Below, one piece after another: positions 18,241 to 28,675 of a stretch of DNA of 64,000 nucleotides. Source of the stretch: Eukaryota sp. TZLM1-RC (lineage: Eukaryota; Metamonada: BaSk clade). The notes beneath the pieces are model-generated. The model was not told the DNA's origin. It did not search any database and saw only the letters and a program-made list of their open reading frames with translations. The translations under genes and the position numbers were made by a program. Numbering within the stretch: the first letter of the stretch is position 1; the number at the start of each line of letters is the position of its first letter. Location of the stretch: contig JAUPSS010000003.1 of NCBI GenBank assembly GCA_040285825.1, positions 3,596,001 to 3,660,000 of the forward strand. Reading direction: 5' to 3'.

Positions 18241-19468
18241 ATTTGCACACTTAATTAAATTAACTCATAACTAATGGGACGACTATCATTGAACCAAGAT
18301 TTCCTCTACAAAATCTTGATCTGCTTGCTGTCTAGCTAAAGCTTCTCTTATTCGATTGAAAAACCGAGGTAATCTATTAATAATGGCAAATTGAATCCGT
18401 GAACGCCATAAAAAAATATCAAATCTTTTCATTGTTTTTTCTTGAACCATTTTTTGGAAGTCATTCAAAAAAGTTTCTGCTTCATCTGATAATCTTCCGT
18501 TTATCGAAAATGGGAAGCAATAAAAACCAGCTGTGTATTTCTATCGGCATTAGCCTCTTCAATATCTTTATCATATTTTCTATGTTTCTCTTTTGCTTTA
18601 AAATCCAGAGCAGTTACAGGATTAAGTTTTCTTCTGTGAACCAAAGTATCATTTGCAACATTACATGAGACAAAGTCAACAATAGCTTCAGAATTATCAA
18701 TCCAATCACAGTATACATCACCTCTATCATCAGAACCAAAATTATTCAGAGAAAGTGTTTCCTTCAGCAGGGGTTCTTTGATACACGATATCCTTGCAGT
18801 TTGTGCCATATTGAAAACAGTGTCTCTAACAGCATCATGTAATGAAGAACGATAAGTTATCAATTTAGAGCAATTCAGAGCATGGCGGAAAGTGAGTTGA
18901 GGTGAATTCGAAAAATACATTTTTCTTTTGATAATAATTGATTAATGGGGATGTTCAAATATAATCTCATTTTTGTTACAAATGTCATTTTTTGGAAGTC
19001 ATTCAAAAAAATTTCTGCTTCAACTGACAATCTTCCGTTTATTGAAAATGGAAAAGCAATAAAAACTAGCTGTGTATTTCTATCAGCATTAGTTTCTTCA
19101 ATATCTTTGTCATCTTTTCTATGTTTTTCTTTGGGTTTGAATTCAAGAGCATCTACAGCATTAAGTTTCCTTCTTTGAACCAAAATAACATTTGCAACAT
19201 TACAGAAGACAAAGTCAACAACAGCTTCAGAGTTCTCAATCCAATCACAGTATACATCACCTCTATCATCAGAACCAAAATTATTCAGAGAAAGTGTTTC
19301 CTTCAGCAGGGACTCTTTGATATACGATATTCTTGCAGTTTGTGCCATATTGAAAACAGTGTCTCTAACAGCATCATGTAATGAAGAACGATAAGTTATC
19401 AATCTCTCACAATTAAGAGAATGTTGCAAAGTGAGTTGTTCTTTTGCTTGAATATAACTAATTGACAA
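18241..19468 (-). pseudogene. LINE C 3' end, two partial copies head to tail
   Basis: Read on the minus strand, 19468-about 19000 carries the knuckle and nuclease-like part (HSLNCERLITYRSS, EsLLKETLS, DDRGDVYCDWI, VDFVF) up to FLNDFQKM. It is then joined at that point to a second start, FVTKMRLYLNIPINQ, that leads into a second knuckle (HALNCSKLITYRSS) and the full C-terminus ending DFVEEILVQ at 18286. The second copy carries a frameshift near 18505. Both match the intact frame at 33843-34670. The 3' flank to 18241 matches the LINE C 3' UTR. The arrangement suggests an internal duplication at a short shared KM-coding stretch. Confidence 0.75.
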
Positions 19469-20210
19469 TTATAAGAGTTTTTTAAGCACTTTAAACGTGT
19501 GGATAACCCCATAACTTTCAGTTACCATTAGAATTATAAGCAGATTTAACAGTAGAAATAAGAGAACTCTCTCTCAGCAATTAACAAATTTGAACCACAA
19601 CTTTCAGTTTTTAACCAATGTGATCTTGGTGCAAAATTGGAACCTTTGAAACTCCCTTAAATCTTCAAATGCGATCAGCAACTTACAGCAAAACACTTTA
19701 CATGCCTTTCAACACACTTTGCAAGGACGATTTTGATTTAGGACCTGAAATAATCAATTAATTCAAACAATCAAAATTGATTGACCTCGTGATTTTCTTT
19801 TTTCCATTCAAAATCAAAATTGGTCTCTGCACATACTATGAATTACAATGAAGCAGAGTTTTCCACTATCTTAGCTCAACATGAATACAGGACCATTGCC
19901 CCACTCTCCATTGGACCTCTCCTGCCATCATCTTATAAAGTACCTTCAGATCTTCCTTCTCCAAATTATCCTACAGTTTCTGCCGTTGATCTCGATAGCA
20001 CCACTGTATCTTCCCTTGGAGTACCATGCTTTCATCACTCTTCCTTCCAATGTCACGATAAACCAATAACTTCTACCAAATATATCCCATCCGTTCGCAA
20101 GCTCGCCACGGATTAAGTTTTCTTCTGTGAAACAAAGTATCATTTGCAACATTACATGAGACAAAGTCAACAATAGCTTCAGAATTATCAATCCAATCAC
20201 AGTCACTCTA
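19469..20210. other. Insert region with a stray LINE C fragment
   Basis: 19469-19819 shows nothing recognisable. 19820-20116 is an open + frame of 98 aa rich in Ser, Pro and Thr, with no known domain. 20115-20207 repeats part of LINE C (matching about 18622-18715), so the insert was built or rearranged from pieces. Family B resumes at about 20211. Confidence 0.4.
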
Positions 20211-20278
20211 AAACGTTTGGCGTGTTCTAGGACCGTACCTCCTCTTGATAGAAATTCATCTAAGGTTGAAGCTACTAT

Positions 20279-20287
20279 TATAATAAC
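20279..20287 (+). repeat. 9-bp target-site duplication (left)
   Basis: TATAATAAC is repeated at 20937-20945; a single similar site is present in intact family B copies at the same place. Confidence 0.75.
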
Positions 20288-20936
20288 GAAAAATTTACAC
20301 AAAAGGACCACTTGGCAACATGAATTTGCAAAAATAGGACCTTCTCCAATAGAACCTTCCCACCCATAAAGTACTTACAAATGACTTCTGCAAAAAAGAT
20401 GGCGGACATTGGTGGAAACAGTTGTTCCTCCTGTTTATACAAAGAGAGTTGGTAGAAGAAGGAAGAAACGATTTCGTAGACAATCAAGAAAGACTGTGAA
20501 GAGAGAACGGCTAGAAGAAAAGGAGCTTGATGCTATACTCAAGGGAGAGTTCGATTGTTGTGCGGAAAAAGCCGTTGTAAATATAGAAGAGCAGGAACTG
20601 CAGCATCACGAAAAGGAGACGATGGAAGCATTAGACTTTGATATCGAAGTATCGGGATTGTCTCCATTGGATGAGTTGTTACATTTTTGAGGCTGAGGTT
20701 TCTATATTTATAGATGTTGATTCTAAAAGTGTTTGTTTATCAGTGATAGTGAATAGCAAAATAACTGACAGAAGTGACGAAGTTTATTTAACAGAAAACA
20801 ATGGGACAATGGTAATGTACTTAAGAAGATAGGACCAATGAGAGTGAAAACAGGGTCCAATTTTGCAAAAGCATTTGTGGATGGACCCAAACTTGCATAA
20901 TGAAAAATTCAGCTGGACCTGTTTTGTCAATCCCCC
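20288..20936. mobile_element. MULE-like nonautonomous DNA element (649 bp)
   Basis: The insert interrupts family B copy 1 exactly between two TATAATAAC copies. Its ends are imperfect inverted repeats: left GAAAAATTTACACAAAAGG, right (reverse complement) GGGGGATTGACAAAACAGG, with similarity going further inside (TGCAA..GGxCC boxes). A 9-bp duplication plus long, loose inverted repeats is typical of Mutator-like elements. It holds a 93-aa + frame at 20409-20690 with a basic N-terminus (GRRRKKRFRRQSRK) and acidic C-terminus; no transposase is recognised, so the element would need one supplied in trans. Confidence 0.6.
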
Positions 20937-22350
20937 TATAATAACATCGATAAATGTAAATACACCTTCGGAATCAAAGATTTCCATCATCATGTTTTAG
21001 AAGACTGCAGGAACCTTCTTCAAACCAAAACAAGCCCTTTTGAAACTGATCGACATCCCCGGAATTAATACGGTAGTTTTATTAATACTATCTTTTGCAA
21101 TTTTGAGCTGTCAAGATGCCTTAAGTAAATCTAGAGTTGCTATATAATTAGCTTTATTTAAAAACTCTAAAATGTCGCTAATCCTGGGCAAATTTGCCTC
21201 TACAGGTTTAGTTAAATCATTTACTCCACCTATACCACTAAAATCGCCAGTTAATCGTGGTTTCCTGTGATCAGGGTAAGTCACAAGACAGATGGGACTG
21301 CTGAATTGAGACTTTGCGGGCACAGCAAATCCATTACGGATCAATTCGTTAAAAATTTCCTCGGCTACCCGTTGTGTTTCTGGGTTTAATCTTCGAGGTT
21401 TCTTTTTGACGACCTTACTTTCGTCATAAACTGGAATGTTCATCGGCTGACAATCAATTCCATCCGGGTGGGGTAGCCCACTAAATACAATTCTGCATTT
21501 TTCGAGTAGCACGACTAGGCGTTCTTCGTCCCTAATGTTATCCAGGCATCTTCTACAGCACAACTCATATAAATCATGTCTGAATGTGGAGTGCCCAAAA
21601 TCATTACCTAAGTCTGATTTATTACTCAATTGTTCTATGAATCTAAGTGGTTGACAAATTCTATTATCGAACTCACATTCAGCATTTAAGATGGTGCGGT
21701 GTTCGCGATCCAAATTAATATTGAAACCGTGCTCCGTGCGTAGCCCCAAGGTTTGTAATAAGTCTCTTCCGATCAAAAAATTATTGGTACCAGGAATAAT
21801 CTGGAATTCGATCCTTAAAAACACTTGAGTGGCCAAGCTACCCACATTTAGAGCAAAAACACCACTTGCACATTCCAGGGTCGTGGAGCGAATACGATTT
21901 GCCGATAGGTATTCGACGGTCTTATTGTCATCAACCGTCTTATTACATTTAGAGGCTAAATCCATGATATTGCTGAAAATGCAGCTCCATTATCAATTTT
22001 GCCCTGTACTTCCGCGTTGTTTATGGTGCAAATTAACCAGAGTTCCCCGTTAGAACTTTCTTGGTTATCTGCTACCCTGGACAGTCTAACACTGTGGATA
22101 AAACCCACAGGATTGGATGACTCTCTAAATCTCTTTAATGGATTTAGGTATTTATAATTCGAATCAAATTTGCTCATTTTATAAATGAAATTGGTTGAAA
22201 TTATATGTAAGGTTTAAAGATGGATATTTATCTTATTTATTACTACTATTACGTTTTCTATCACGTTTCTTGCCTCCTTGACGCTTTTTAGAACCTGGTC
22301 TTCCCATTGTTTTAAAACATTTCTCTTCAGGATGTTTATTGATTTTGCTT

Positions 22351-22977
22351 TATTGATTTGGTCTCATTCCAAAACGCAAAAGAATCCTGTAGAATCACAG
22401 CCTTTGCTTCAGCAGCACTTTCTCATACAGTTCTGTTGGAACTGCGAATTCTTTCACAAAACATTGGTTGCTCCACTAAATGTTCCAAAATCGATCTGTT
22501 CAACAGCAATCTTTGAAGTGTTATAATTAAGTATGCGAATATGGTAACAGGAAACAATTTTGGATGAAGTTGCTGAGTCTCTTGACATCGCATAGTATTT
22601 TATCACGAAAACGCGTGGAGAATGTAGCATGAGACTCGAACCCACAAGAAATACAACGGAAGTCAAACTTGCCCTTCTTCTGGTGGCGCACAAGAACAAG
22701 TTTGTATAGAGGACTTTCTGAGCTCCCACAGTAAGTGTGGAATATACTATCGTCCTGGGACTCATGTTCCGTGGAAGAGAGAGACATTGAGCAGAAAAGG
22801 TTATATTAAAGTTCAAGTTTTTGCACACAAAGTTTATGACTATTTACTTTATGGCTATTTTAACTATTAATAGCACTCCAGATTATGATGTATGTCTGTT
22901 GAGCAAAAAAATGAAGGTTTGTGATCACATGTGATCACAATCACGTGTGATTACACTGTGAATGTGATCCACAAGTA
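22351..22977. other. Unassigned region with possible zinc-finger frame on the minus strand
   Basis: A minus frame, 22787-22527 (86 aa), contains FRCISCGFESHATF, which could be part of a C2H2-type finger, and HTYCG upstream. It resembles nothing else firmly. It might be the N-terminal finger region of a LINE or a gene fragment. No other coding region is seen. Confidence 0.25.
22920..22939. repeat. 20-bp perfect palindrome
   Basis: Two TGTGATCACA arms form a perfect palindrome, followed by related half-sites (AATCACGTGTGATT, GAATGTGATCC) up to 22970, just before the block shared by both Fanzor-like copies. It could be a protein-binding site or the relic of a transposon end. Confidence 0.6.
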
Positions 22978-23099
22978 TGGTGGGAATAGTGAAAACCTCC
23001 CAAGTTGAGGGTAAAAACCCTTTTCAGAACAGGCAACCAGAAGTCGAAAATGGGGTGACAAGTGTAAAATTTGATAGATGAGCTCTTTATTCTCATTAC

Positions 23100-26000
23100 A
23101 TGTCAGACACCCACTCTGTGTCACGTGCATTCACTCGGTCTTGTGCACTTAACTCGCTACTGACCCCTGCAGCGGTGCAACAGATTCGGACTGACCTTCC
23201 TTTGGTCACCGAGATTTGTCATGAAACTTCGTTATTGCTTCAATCTTTTCTTCTAAATTTTCCGTTGGCATCTAGAGCTTTAGTGGAACAGGATGTATGG
23301 TATCTTTTTATGACCGTCATCACCACTGCTTCTTTTCCAACGCCATCCACCTCTAAAGGCCAACGCCAATTACCCCATATCTTTTACAATTGATTTCTTC
23401 CTGAATGCCCACAAGACAGGTCTTTTGTTTCTTCATCGCAAAAATCTTTGGTGCCTTATAGAAATTCATTCAATCTTTTTCTCAATGCTTGGCTGCCCCT
23501 TCGGTATCTCTCAATTTTTGCAGATCTTTTAACAAACTTCGAGTCAATTTTTTTTCTTTTTTATTAGAAGTAAATGAATCTTTAATTCGAAGTCATGTAT
23601 TTTGTTCAGCAGATTTGGGTGGCATTGGATTCACCAAATCTTCGATTCTGTGTAAAGCAGCATTTTTGGGAGGTGGTAAAAATTTTGTTTTTGAATTTTT
23701 CCAAAGGTTCCCTTTTGATGTTCATCTGATCAATGGTGAATCAAATTTTTATTTGAATCAACTTCAAATCGAATTAGATAATTTGCCTAGTGATATCTGG
23801 ATTCAGTGTTTTCCTCAAAATGTTCAAGAAATTCCCACCCGATCACTTCCAAATTTACGTTTTTGCTTGAAAAAGCTTCAGCACCATCTGGTTAAATTAT
23901 ATGAAGGCTTGGATTATGAAGTAAGACTTGGCTTGGCCAAAACTAAAAATCCCGCTTTCGGTAATTTTTTAAAAGATATTCGTGATAGTTCAGCTGCTGC
24001 TTTAGTAACTCAAGTTCCCTCTGTTTATGGACTTTTGTTAAAAGACAATGAATGGCTTCTAAACATGCGTTTTCGTTGTTTTCTGTGGCCAAACAATTTG
24101 CCCAATCATTTAACTTGTAAATGTGGTAAACCTCTTTTGTTTACTCATCTTTTGAACTGTAAACATTTCATTACGTTTAGAAGCAAAGTGCATAATAACG
24201 TCAGGGACCAAATTTATGTAATGTGCAAATCATATCGAGTAGATTCCTTTTTAGAACCGCTGTTATCAAAATTAATTCTCGATGATCCCAATATTGATAG
24301 TACGCGTTACAACAGAGCTTCTATGGGTCTGACTAGAGGTGATCTAGTTGTTCCTGGTTTAAATGGTAGTTTTACTATTTTGGACGCCATGTCTATTGAC
24401 CCTTGTAATTCCTCTAACGAACATTTCATTAACTCGGATGTAAATAATCCTCTTCTTGCAGGCGAAAAATATAAAATTGCTAAATATGCGAAAACCATTT
24501 CCTCGGTTAATGAAAATTCTCATGCCCAATATAATTTATGTCCATTTGTTTTTTCTTTGCTTGGATCTCTAGGTAAGGCTGCTATGGCTTTCCTTGAGGA
24601 TTTTGTTGTAGTTGTAAAGGAAAGAACTGGAAGAATTTTCAATCGTGTTTACTGGCAAAACAGGATTGTATTTTCTATTTTTAAGGGAATGGTAACACTA
24701 ATTTCTGATTCACTATCTTCTTTTGGGAAATTTTCTGAATCTTTAGCGATTAATTGTTTTGATGTAGGGGAGGCAGGTTTTGAGGATGTGGAGTTTTAAT
24801 TGTGTATTTCATATTTGTTGTTGAATAAAAATAAATAAGGTAAAAAAAATGCTTGGCTGCAGACTCAGATTTGTAATTTTATCACTAGAAAAGGGCTTTC
24901 TCCTTACCTTGCTTGTCGGGCTCGTCAATTGGCGTCTAACGTGAAGACAAGTTTACCTAAAATTTGTCAATCCTGGACAAAAAACTTCATTCGTGCTCAT
25001 TGTAGAGCTCTAGATAAAACGAATGTCTGTGCCAATAATCTTATCTCTCTTTTACCAAATGAACCCTTAGCCCAACCCGAAGAAGTAGTTGTTGATTCTG
25101 TTCTCGAACACTACATCAATTTCAATTTGAATAATTCAAAAGAAAGATTCTTTTTATTAAATGCATGTAAGTTTATCTTGAATCTCCTTCAAAGATATCC
25201 TACCACTGCTTCTCTCCTGTCTTCACAAGATAAAATCACCTTTTCATCAAAGGAAGTTGGTGAGCTTTTTCTCTTTAATCTTAAAATTTCACAATACTTA
25301 CTCACTTTCTGTTCTCATATGCATTGCTCGAAGAAATTTAGAATAATACCTTTAGCTTCTCACAAAGGTTCTAAATTTCATGAGGTACCTTCACATGTTT
25401 TCCACTTTGTGAAAAAATTCCCACTTTTTGAAGGATCATCTTCCAAAACAAAGTTCATCAAAAATACATGTCTGAAACGAATATTCAAACAATGTCCTTA
25501 CCAAAAATTTAAGATCAACAGAAAAAGTTTGAAAAATAGATTTAAAGAATTTTTATTGAAAACTAATGGTAATGAACTGCTTTTGACCTTTGAAGGTAAA
25601 AATAATGACTCAAAAAACACAGATGATCTGGATGAACCACCGAAAAAGAAACAAGGATTGAAAAAGGAAATGAAGAGTGACCCTGATGCCAACAAAACCA
25701 GAGAAACACAGTTCAAGGGCATTAAAAAAAGGCCCCGTCGAAAACGTAGACATACAGTCGAAATTTTACCTGAAAGGCCCCTTATTGGCGTTAATCTGGG
25801 CCAATCTAGATTATGTCGTTACTTCTTAAATGATAATCAATGTGGAGTTATCCCTTGTCCAACTGGCAGAAGAAACATGACAAAACCTTCACCCAGTAAA
25901 CACTCGCCCAACCAATATTCCGTTCAAAATTTCAACCAATATTTGAACCATTGGAATTTGGTCAGGAGGAAAGTGTATTTGGAAAATAATCGCCAGGAAT

Positions 26001-26412
26001 GGAAAATAATTAAATTCGATAACTGTAGACGAAAAGAGAGACGGTTCAGAGAGAGTCTCAACAAATTTCAAAAGCTGGCTGGACATTCTGAAAAACTCTA
26101 TCTTGCTGTGGGTTCTGCTAATTTCCCTTCTCATTGCCGAAAAGTCAATCGATATGGATCAGCAAGGGCTTTCAGAAAATGATTGTGTTATCAAAAGACG
26201 TGAAGCACTTGTCAACCAGTGAATTTAATACAAGCAAACTGTCCAGCTGTTGCAGGGCCGAGAATATTCAATCAGGCTCATGGCAAATGCGTATTTGTAC
26301 TGAGTGTCAAATAGTATATGACAGAAATATTGCAAAAGATATTCAAATTAAGAAGAAAGCGGAATTATGGCCGGAAAGATACATTTGCCCAGAAGCTCTG
26401 TTGAGGAGATGA
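23100..26412 (+). pseudogene. Fanzor-like (eukaryotic TnpB/OrfB homologue) nuclease gene, copy 2
   Basis: Fanzor proteins are RNA-guided RuvC nucleases. The N-terminal part (23100-23483) is followed by a LINE insertion and resumes at 24861. The frame starting 24929 encodes 417 residues: a helical region, KKFRIIPLASHKGSKFHEVP (residues ~135-154), a Lys/Arg-rich NLS-like stretch (~237-274), RuvC-I PLIGVNLGQSRL (284-295) and LAVGSANFPSHC near its end, like the Gx-Ax-F strand of RuvC-II. After a frameshift near 26180, the next frame gives EFNTSKLSSCC..ICTECQIVYDRNIAKDI, the zinc ribbon and RuvC-III Asp. Defects: RuvC-I Asp is Asn (25793-25795), first ribbon Cys is Ser, stop at 23391-23393, the frameshift and the LINE. 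Confidence 0.75.
23497..24847 (+). mobile_element. 5'-truncated LINE A, copy 2
   Basis: It is the same 436-aa frame (stop at 24799) and the same A-rich 3' end as at 7454-8804, with only a few differences. The same AATGCTTGGCTGC duplication lies at 23484-23496 and 24848-24860, at the same base of the same host gene. The insertion therefore happened once, before the Fanzor-LINE block was duplicated. The Cys/His knuckle, EPLLSKL, RGDLVVPG and ILDAMS are present. Confidence 0.8.
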
Positions 26413-26499
26413 ATGGGGTACCTGAGCATAGAGAAACAAAAACTTTTGAAAAACTGATATTTTATTTTGAGTTGTTTATTTTTGATTAAATCCTCTTGT
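26413..26499. other. Junction between Fanzor-like copy 2 and LINE C
   Basis: A short AT-rich stretch with no feature; LINE C homology starts at about 26500. Confidence 0.4.
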
Positions 26500-26932
26500 C
26501 ACTGGGCCTTTGGCTCAGAAGTTTAATGAATTACGTGCAAAAATTCTGTCACAATTAGTGGGATGTAAAATGTTCCAAATTCCAGACCATGCTTATCTTA
26601 GTCCACATTATGGCGGTTTAGGTTGGACGAAGGCTTCTATTCTTACCTCGTGTGCTTTTGTTGGTGGATGCAGAAATGCAATCTTTGAGTTTTCCGAAAG
26701 ATTTGCAGATTGGGAAAATTTATTGCTGACAACGCAAAGTTCCACTGTTTTTGCATTAAATGAAGAAATTTCAAAAATTGATGCAGAAAAATGGGGTCGA
26801 TGCTTTCCCCAATCATTCAATGGCAATATTCCAGAAAAGAATGTTTTAAATTTGAAGTACACTCTTCGAACATTACAAAAACGATTGACTGGAATGTATG
26901 AAAATGATCTCTATAATAATATATGCAGCTCG
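26500..26932 (+). pseudogene. LINE C, 5'-truncated, left part
   Basis: The frame starting near 26510 begins with LAQKFNELRAKILSQ and continues with GGLGWTKASILTSCAFVGGCRN, the counterpart of the LINE A block (split: GGLGWTKAS, CAFVGGCRN), then FPQSFNGNIPEKNVLNLKY. At 26932 it is cut by the family B copy 2 element. The same frame continues at 33843 when the element and one CTCG are removed. Palm-domain motifs are absent, so this LINE is 5'-truncated. Confidence 0.75.
26929..26932 (+). repeat. 4-bp target duplication of family B copy 2 (left)
   Basis: CTCG here and at 33839-33842 flank the element. Confidence 0.85.
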
Positions 26933-27067
26933 TGATGCTTTATCCATATATGATAACAAAGAATAAGGGTAATTTATTAGAATTTCACCGGCCCTTATAA
27001 AGGCCATCACTAGTGAACTATACTATATAAATACAAATGTACTAGACTAATTGTCCACAGTACAACA
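26933..27067 (-). repeat. Family B copy 2, 3' LTR (135 bp)
   Basis: It begins TGATGCTTTATCC and ends CACAGTACAACA on the + strand. It includes TAAAGGCCATCACTAGTG. In sense orientation it starts TGTTGTACTG and ends AAAGCATCA. Confidence 0.9.
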
Positions 27068-28675
27068 CTACCTTTTCCCTCTCTTAGATTCCGAACGAGA
27101 GTTACGAGAACTGACTGCGGGGGAATTAGTCTTAGATTTGGAATTAGAAGATGCCTTCCGTTTCCTGGTAGTGTGAGGACTAATAGAGCGCAAATATGTT
27201 TGATATGCCTCAGTGCTTTTGACGTCAGCAACTGGGACAGACGAAGTCTCGCCGCCATACCAAACTGCGGTACAATAAGGAACTTTATTATTGTTCGAAT
27301 CTACGTAATCAAAGTGATCTATAATTTTAACGATTACAGATTCTTCCATATCACCAGCAGCAATATTCTTATGCCAATCAAGATCTTCTTTAGGGAAGTC
27401 TGAAAGGTATAGTTTACAATGATTTATACTTGCCGTAGACATCGAACCAGTGACGAGATTCTTGAGTAATAAACTTTTATTGGATTTAACTTCTTCAACG
27501 AGAAAAGGGCCAGCGAAGCAACCATGGAGTTTACCATTAGTCTTTAATCGCAAAACTAAGTCACCTTTATTAAAAGGGTTCCTATGTTTGTTAACTTCAG
27601 GCAGTTGTTGAGCTTGCCTGAGTTCTGCCTCTTCTCTCTTCTTTGAAATCCTTTCAAGTTTTGCTTCAAGATCTTTAACAAAGGGAATATTAACATTAGC
27701 TGATTTTATTAGTTCAAACATATTACTAGGATCAGCTCTAGGGCTGTGGTCGCTACCAAACATTAAATTGTAGGGCGAATGACCAGTAACTTTACTAATA
27801 GTTGAATTGATTTGAAGTTGTACAATTGGGATATATTCGCTCCAATTGCTATAATCGCCAGAGTCTACCAAAATCTTTCTAAGACTTTGTAAAATGTCTC
27901 TGTGTCGTCTTTCTACTAAACCATTGCTTTGTGAAAAGCTAGTTAGTGAACGACTTACTTCAATGTTTAATAAATCGCATAACCCTTTGAATATGGCATT
28001 TGCAAATTCAATACCATTGTCACTATGAATCAACAGTGGGATACCAAAAATTGATACTACACTCCATAGGAGGTGATTGGTTGCCTCCACTGCATTCAAT
28101 TCCTTTACAGGGCAAATGATGGTATACCTAGTGAACGAATCTACAAAAACTATTAAATATTTGAATCCATTATCATCTTGTTGTAATGGTCCAAAATTGT
28201 CTGCATTTAATCGTGCAAAAGGTCGATCAGCCCAAAGAGAACCAGATGATTCAATAACATTTTTAGGCACATGTGCCGTCCTTTGACATGCTGGGCATCT
28301 CTTAATATGATTAATCATGTCTTTGCGCATGTCGGGCCAAAAGTAATTACTATTGAGTAATTTCTTTACGCTAGCCGTCACACTAGGATGGCCAACATTT
28401 GCATGTCCATGAATGATAGTTAAGGTCTGCTTCTCTAAACTATCTGGGATAACAATCTTCCCACGATTGTTGGTATACAATTGAATATCAGAATTATATT
28501 TGTAATCTTTGAAATAGTCAGGGTTTGAATCAACATCTATAAGTTGTTCTTGCCTAATCTTTGAGATCCAAGTGTCAAATAAATCAAATTTAGTATCCTC
28601 AACTGCTTCTTTCAAGGCAGATAAGCTATTGATCGTGGGTAGCTCAATTGTGGACGGTTGAGTGAGTAATATCAT
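27068..28675 (-). pseudogene. Family B copy 2, integrase
   Basis: This 535-aa frame has the H2C2 zinc finger (HGHANVGHPS..CPACQRT), the DDE core with D at LNADNFGPL, D at LIHSDNGIEFAN and E at GLVERRHRDI, then a C-terminal domain (KGDLVLRLKTNGKLHG) and a Lys/Arg/Ser-rich tail that ends SESKRGKR next to the 3' LTR. Integrase inserts the cDNA and makes the 4-bp duplication. It is separated from the upstream RNase H by a 4-bp duplication (GAGT repeat near 28660) that shifts frame, so pol is broken between RNase H and integrase. The catalytic residues themselves are intact. Confidence 0.85.

Larger units (their letters stand above)
20211..22350 (-). pseudogene. Family B copy 1, gag end, protease and reverse transcriptase
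   Basis: On the minus strand 22177-21956 is the end of gag-pro, with the protease motif GKIDNGAAFSAIS. 21965-21111 begins MDLASKC in the next frame and carries the protease flap and GTNNFLIGRDLL region, then the RT start (SSPICLVTYPDHRKPRLTGDFSG; split: SPICLVTYP, KPRLTGDFSG) through ATLDL of motif A. A frameshift stops it before motif B. The YxDD region is destroyed by the 649-bp insert at 20288-20936. Upstream of about 22350 the match to copy 2 ends abruptly, so most of gag and the 5' LTR are lost. Confidence 0.8.

Noticed and set aside
23100-26412. Bacterial contamination carrying TnpB
   Set aside because: The gene is AT-rich like its surroundings, is interrupted by a LINE found elsewhere in the window and has a duplicate at 7-9.5 kb.
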